From: an uncultured Lachnospiraceae bacterium
GTDB taxonomy: Bacteria; Bacillota; Clostridia; Lachnospirales; Lachnospiraceae
Direction: 5' to 3'
Assembly (NCBI GenBank): GCA_947586255.1
Contig: CANPXP010000004.1
Location: forward strand, 1-64,000
Length of the DNA stretch: 64,000 nucleotides
Shown piece by piece: positions 60,718 through 64,000 of the stretch (position 1 is its first letter; each line of letters begins with the position of its first letter). The position numbers and the translations under genes were made by a program. The notes under the pieces were generated by a model. It was not told the DNA's origin, searched no databases, and worked only from the letters and a program-made list of their open reading frames with translations.

Positions 60718-62661
60718 TTATTGTATGGTAAGTATATCACATTTTGTATCCGCGGGGCAACTATTCGCGGCCGTGTTTTCACTTTTTGTCGCGTTCTCAT
60801 CCCTGCCCGCCACCAACAGCAGACCTATGCCCAAAGGCAGGAAACAGTATGCCGGGTAGGCATAGCGGAACACCGCATAGATCGGCGCGGCGATCAACAG
60901 GGTGACGATATTTCCCAACGGCGGCACCACGGCGTACCAGCAGCTCTTCCTGCGGTACAGCAGAACCAGCAGGAACAGGCAGAGATAGGTCTGCAGTCCC
61001 AGACTGTAATATTCCGAAAATGTCTCATTTTCATAGTCAAACAGGAACTCTTCAAACTGCCCGGTCATATGCGCCGGCAGCAGGGAATGTTTCTCCATCC
61101 CGAACCCCGTCCCGCCGCTCTCCAGCACTTTATATTGTACCCGATGATACCAGTACCCCTTTGTCTGCTCAAACCATGCGTGGAGATAGCCATAGGGATT
61201 TTTGACGCCGATCCCAAGCCATAGCCGAAAGTATTGCCACTTGTCCGCCTTGATGATCTCCTCGTTGGGCCTCACAAGATTTTTGACATAATCGGCGTCC
61301 CATTCACAGTATGCTTCCCTGACCGCCGCCGGATCGACAACCGCTGTAATCATGTTGTACTCCTCTGCGTCAATGTCCCCGTCAATACTGATGACAAAGG
61401 CAATCTGCTGCAGCGGAACAGACCATGATTCCACGGCTTCCGTCTGCTTTACTCCCCAGAGCCGCAGGCAGACCACATTGATCAGCAGCACATACGCCAT
61501 CACTATGACCAAATAGGAGCAAAGCAGCTTCTTCCAGTCAAATTTCCGACAGTAAAGCAGGGCCAGCCCCAGCATCAGCATCACAAAAATACCGTTATTT
61601 CTCATCAGGCATACCAACAGCCCCAGCACAGCAAACCACAGATACCAGCGTCTCGTATTTTCCGCCTGCACCAGTCCTACGCACAACAATAACATACAGC
61701 CAGAAAAGATAATATCTTTCCACATCGTAAGCGAGTGCTGCTGCTTGATCGGATCAAGCGCATACGCCATCTCCAGAACAACCAGCCAAAAAGGGCTGAG
61801 CCCTCTGCGGTACAGAACCGTCATCGCCGCTGCAAAGCATCCCGCCATAAAGACAAGGGAAAAAATGGTATATGCCGCAAAGCCGCCGTTGGCAGTTCCG
61901 GTCAGCGCGCTGCCCAGCCGGAACCAGAAGCTTATCAGCATGGTATAATACCACGGATGATGGTTGGAAGGCACTTCCTGCCCCAGGATCTGCGCCATCT
62001 GGTGCAGGGAATCTCCCGTCAGTATCCCTGGATATCTGAGCAGAAAAGCCGGAACACACAGCAAAATATTCAAGGTAAGGCACAGCACAAAAACCCACAG
62101 ACCGCCACGCCGCTCATGGATGCAGAAACGCCTGTCCGACAACAGCCTGTCCGCCAGCAAAAAGCAGCGCCGGAACAGAACAACCCAGAAAAATGTCAGC
62201 ACAATGCCCACCACCGCCACATTGACGTCATAGCTCTCGTTGAGTGCTGTACTGACAGCATACAGCAGCGCAAGCACCGCTCCTCCCCACAGATAAGGCC
62301 CCCGCGCACAGGCCAGAGGCACCACCGCTTCCAGAAGAACCAGCACTACCAATACCCAGATGAAGCACAGTACGGCATATCCCCAAAATTCATAACAGGT
62401 ATAAAATTTCGCCAGCGCCAGTACCGTTGCGATATTGACAAGCAGTGGAACGGGACGAAGCCGGCGTCTGATATTTTCCCAGCTTAATTCCCGCCTGTAC
62501 TCTATCAGGAAAAAGAGAAACAGATAAAACACATAGGGAAGAAGCGAATCCATCGTAAAGGTAAAAAGGTGTGTCCGCTTTAGAACAAAAACCAGAAGAG
62601 CCGTCAGCAAAACACTGCAGCATTTTGAAAAAAATTGATTTCCGCGAAGTTTTTCCACCAA
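60718..62661 (-). CDS. Large membrane protein (DUF6020 type)
   Basis: This 647-residue protein has about 13 hydrophobic segments, starting at SVLLTALLVFVLKRTHLFTF and ending near PPLGNIVTLLIAAPIYAVF. The outer loop LRYPGILTGDSLHQMAQILG, with its Asp and the later SNHHPWYYTMLISFWFRLGS, resembles membrane glycosyltransferases of the GT-C type, to which the DUF6020 family is related. It probably makes or modifies a surface glycan. Start is TTG at 62659-62661 or GTG just after it, with AAAGGG 7-10 nt away. Three codons further no ATG fits. Confidence 0.8.
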   Translation of the reverse strand: MVEKLRGNQFFSKCCSVLLTALLVFVLKRTHLFTFTMDSLLPYVFYLFLFFLIEYRRELSWENIRRRLRPVPLLVNIATVLALAKFYTCYEFWGYAVLCFIWVLVVLVLLEAVVPLACARGPYLWGGAVLALLYAVSTALNESYDVNVAVVGIVLTFFWVVLFRRCFLLADRLLSDRRFCIHERRGGLWVFVLCLTLNILLCVPAFLLRYPGILTGDSLHQMAQILGQEVPSNHHPWYYTMLISFWFRLGSALTGTANGGFAAYTIFSLVFMAGCFAAAMTVLYRRGLSPFWLVVLEMAYALDPIKQQHSLTMWKDIIFSGCMLLLCVGLVQAENTRRWYLWFAVLGLLVCLMRNNGIFVMLMLGLALLYCRKFDWKKLLCSYLVIVMAYVLLINVVCLRLWGVKQTEAVESWSVPLQQIAFVISIDGDIDAEEYNMITAVVDPAAVREAYCEWDADYVKNLVRPNEEIIKADKWQYFRLWLGIGVKNPYGYLHAWFEQTKGYWYHRVQYKVLESGGTGFGMEKHSLLPAHMTGQFEEFLFDYENETFSEYYSLGLQTYLCLFLLVLLYRRKSCWYAVVPPLGNIVTLLIAAPIYAVFRYAYPAYCFLPLGIGLLLVAGRDENATKSENTAANSCPADTKCDILTIQ

Positions 62662-62890
62662 AGCACATCCCTTTCACAATATAAATTCATTTGATGTCAA
62701 CGCGTCATTGATTGCTTTGCTATCCTAGCATATCATATCTCCGCTCACAGCGTCCAGACATTTTTTGATGCCTCAAATGTCAAGAGATTTTTTAAGTTTT
62801 TTTGTCAAATAGCGCGTTTTCATGACAACTTCACAAAACATCCGTTTGGACAGGTTTCCATAAATCCGGACAGATTTTTGATGGAAAACA

Positions 62891-62962
62891 TGTGGATAAC
62901 GTGGATAAGTCGGTGTATAAATGCATTTTCCGCAAAAATTGGGTTGTTTTTTCTGTGGATAA
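62891..62962. other. DnaA-box cluster
   Basis: Within 72 bases there are two perfect DnaA boxes (TGTGGATAA at 62891-62899 and 62954-62962), one with a single change directly abutting the first (CGTGGATAA, 62900-62908), and one weaker copy (GGTGTATAA, 62912-62920). All face the same way. The 480-base gap 62662-63142 otherwise holds AT-rich DNA (62760-62820) and no convincing gene. No dnaA or dnaN is near, so it could be a DnaA-titration site or a regulatory site rather than an origin. Confidence 0.5.
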
Positions 62963-63081
62963 CAGGCACCCAAACATTGTACTAAAAAAACAACAAAAAA
63001 CAATTTGGGAAATCTTTTGTACAAGATATACAAAGTCTTCAAAATGCAAGCAGAAAACAGAGAAAGCTCCACGCCAAAACA

Positions 63082-63103
63082 GGCGGCCGATCACTCGGCC
63101 GCC
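63082..63103 (-). terminator. Intrinsic terminator of the NlpC/P60 gene
   Basis: A 9-bp perfect GC-rich stem (63082-63090 with 63095-63103) with a 4-nt loop is followed on the minus strand by TGTTTTGG, about 40 nt after the stop. Confidence 0.7.
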
Positions 63104-63142
63104 CCTGCATTTCACTATGGTTTCTCTGTGTATTGTCCGTCA

Positions 63143-64000
63143 TCAGAAGATTCTTCTGATCGAAAGGATGGAACGATACGTCGCGCTCGACACGATGATA
63201 CCGGTCTTCGACGTCGACGCGTGCACGATCTGTCCGTTGCCCACATAGATGCCGACGTGTCCGGAATAGCAGATGATATCACCGGGCTGCGCATTCTCGA
63301 TGCCGTTGACGGTCGCGCCCACGCTTCTGTCCGCCGCGGACGAATGCGGCAGGCTCACACCGAAATTGTTGTATACGCTCATGACGAAACCGGAGCAGTC
63401 CGTGCCGTTCGTCAGACTCGAGCCGCCGTACACGTACGGATTGCCGACGAACTGTACCGCAAAGTTGGCGACATCCGCGCCGGTGCTGCCCGTAGGGCTC
63501 GCGTAGGTCTTGCCGCCGCTCGTCTGCGTTTTCGAAGAGGAACCGGCATTCTCCGCGGCCTTCCGGCTTGCAGCCTCCTTCGCCGCCTTGCGGGACGCCT
63601 CTTCCTTGGCCAGTCTCGCTCTCTCCTCCTCGATGGATTCCGCTTTGACAAACTCAGTGGACAGCGTTACGTAATCCATGGACACGTATCCGTCGCCCTC
63701 CTCGATATTAACCTTCACCCAGCCGTCCAGCTCTTCCGTGACGATCAGCTCATCCTCGATCGGCACCAGACCGAGCACCGTGGCGTCCAGATCAGGCTCT
63801 TCACGCACCTTCAGAGTTGTCGTCGTAACCGTAGCGATACGGGTTCCGGCCTCCTTGGCATAATCCACGGCGTCATCGCCCGTCACACAGAACTCCGCCT
63901 TCACATAGCCCTCCACGGAGCCGGAATTGATCTTATACCAGCCGTCTTCCTCCTCGATGAAGTTGCCGACCGATTTGTTATACAGCTTGCCGACAATATT
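63143..64000 (-). CDS. NlpC/P60-family cell-wall hydrolase with SH3 domains, cut by the window edge
   Basis: The visible 285 residues are the C-terminal part of a secreted peptidase. Two bacterial SH3 domains come first: one around NKSVGNFIEEEDGWYKINS that continues past the edge, and one with VTTTTLKVREEPDLDATVLG and DGWVKVNIEEGDGYVSMDY. A charged Glu/Lys/Ala coiled linker and a Ser/Thr-rich stretch follow. The NlpC/P60 domain has the catalytic Cys in NGTDCSGFVMSVY, His in GHVGIYVGNGQIV, and a further His in VHASTSK. It cleaves D-glutamyl peptide bonds in peptidoglycan. The N-terminus and signal peptide lie right of the window. Confidence 0.92.
   Translation of the reverse strand, partial: NIVGKLYNKSVGNFIEEEDGWYKINSGSVEGYVKAEFCVTGDDAVDYAKEAGTRIATVTTTTLKVREEPDLDATVLGLVPIEDELIVTEELDGWVKVNIEEGDGYVSMDYVTLSTEFVKAESIEEERARLAKEEASRKAAKEAASRKAAENAGSSSKTQTSGGKTYASPTGSTGADVANFAVQFVGNPYVYGGSSLTNGTDCSGFVMSVYNNFGVSLPHSSAADRSVGATVNGIENAQPGDIICYSGHVGIYVGNGQIVHASTSKTGIIVSSATYRSILSIRRIF

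Noticed and set aside
62773..63115. Two overlapping minus-strand frames of 94-99 codons in the DnaA-box gap
   Set aside because: No ribosome site, they overlap one another in different frames, and they read through the DnaA boxes and AT tracts.
62662..63142. Calling the DnaA-box gap the chromosomal origin
   Set aside because: dnaA, dnaN, rpmH and recF are not near, and the gene on the right keeps the same strand. Kept only as a DnaA-box cluster.
1..64000. tRNA or rRNA genes, CRISPR arrays, prophage or complete insertion sequences
   Set aside because: None were found by eye: no cloverleaf with a TTCRANYC arm, no regular spaced repeats, no integrase or intact transposase.

Overview
The window looks like the chromosome of an anaerobic, spore-forming, butyrate-producing clostridium, most likely a gut Lachnospiraceae. 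The evidence is a thl-crt-hbd-bcd-etfB-etfA butyryl-CoA operon in the order usual for that family, a small acid-soluble spore protein with a sigma-G-like promoter, a YtvI-type protein, strong GGAGG ribosome sites, and many conserved clostridial genes (DUF6062, DUF2225, VanZ, a DHH phosphoesterase). Most of the DNA is GC-rich, with clearly AT-richer islands near 15.8-17.5, 24.7-26.2 and 41.7-44.8 kb. All but four of the convincing genes are on the minus strand, so minus is probably the leading strand.

Layout, left to right. 0-5.4 kb: soluble chemoreceptor with a CZB zinc domain, an NTF2-like protein and a steroid-dehydrogenase-like SDR, a MetH-activation-like protein, DUF308 and VanZ membrane proteins. 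5.4-11.8 kb: housekeeping run tig-clpP-clpX, engB, YtvI-type protein, D-2-hydroxyacid dehydrogenase. 11.8-15.8 kb: NitT/TauT-type ABC importer with permease and ATPase fused in one chain, preceded by a 230-nt leader ending in a terminator; then the spore protein and a DJ-1 protein. 15.8-17.3 kb: AT-rich three-gene island of unknown function. 17.6-24.5 kb: CYTH protein, then a maltodextrin-type operon (binding protein, two permeases, malQ, LacI regulator) behind a promoter with three operator cores phased by 12 bp. 24.7-26.2 kb: AbrB/PIN toxin-antitoxin pair whose toxin start is disrupted by a 5-bp duplication, and two orphan genes. 26.3-34 kb: NagD phosphatase, YjbR protein, CDF transporter, DUF6062, TetR and MocR regulators, DUF2225. 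34-39.3 kb: glnS, DHH phosphoesterase, and an mtnA/class II aldolase pair likely to salvage 5'-deoxyadenosine or methylthioadenosine. 39.4-45 kb: TM2/SPFH/zinc-ribbon operon, leucine-rich-repeat lipoprotein, Rpn nuclease, MerR regulator. 45-52.7 kb: Mn riboswitch with mntP, SdpI-like protein, cardiolipin synthase, and an ABC-2 export operon. 52.8-58.9 kb: butyryl-CoA operon. 58.9-64 kb: M23 peptidase, hpf, a large membrane protein, a DnaA-box cluster, and an NlpC/P60 hydrolase cut by the window edge.

Several units work together. The butyrate operon turns acetyl-CoA into butyryl-CoA with flavin-based electron transfer, but the final CoA-transferase or kinase is not here. The sugar ABC genes, malQ and the LacI gene form one maltodextrin unit. 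The MerR gene and the lipoprotein gene carry near-identical promoter/operator elements, which points to one regulon. No rRNA, tRNA, CRISPR array, prophage or intact insertion sequence was seen.
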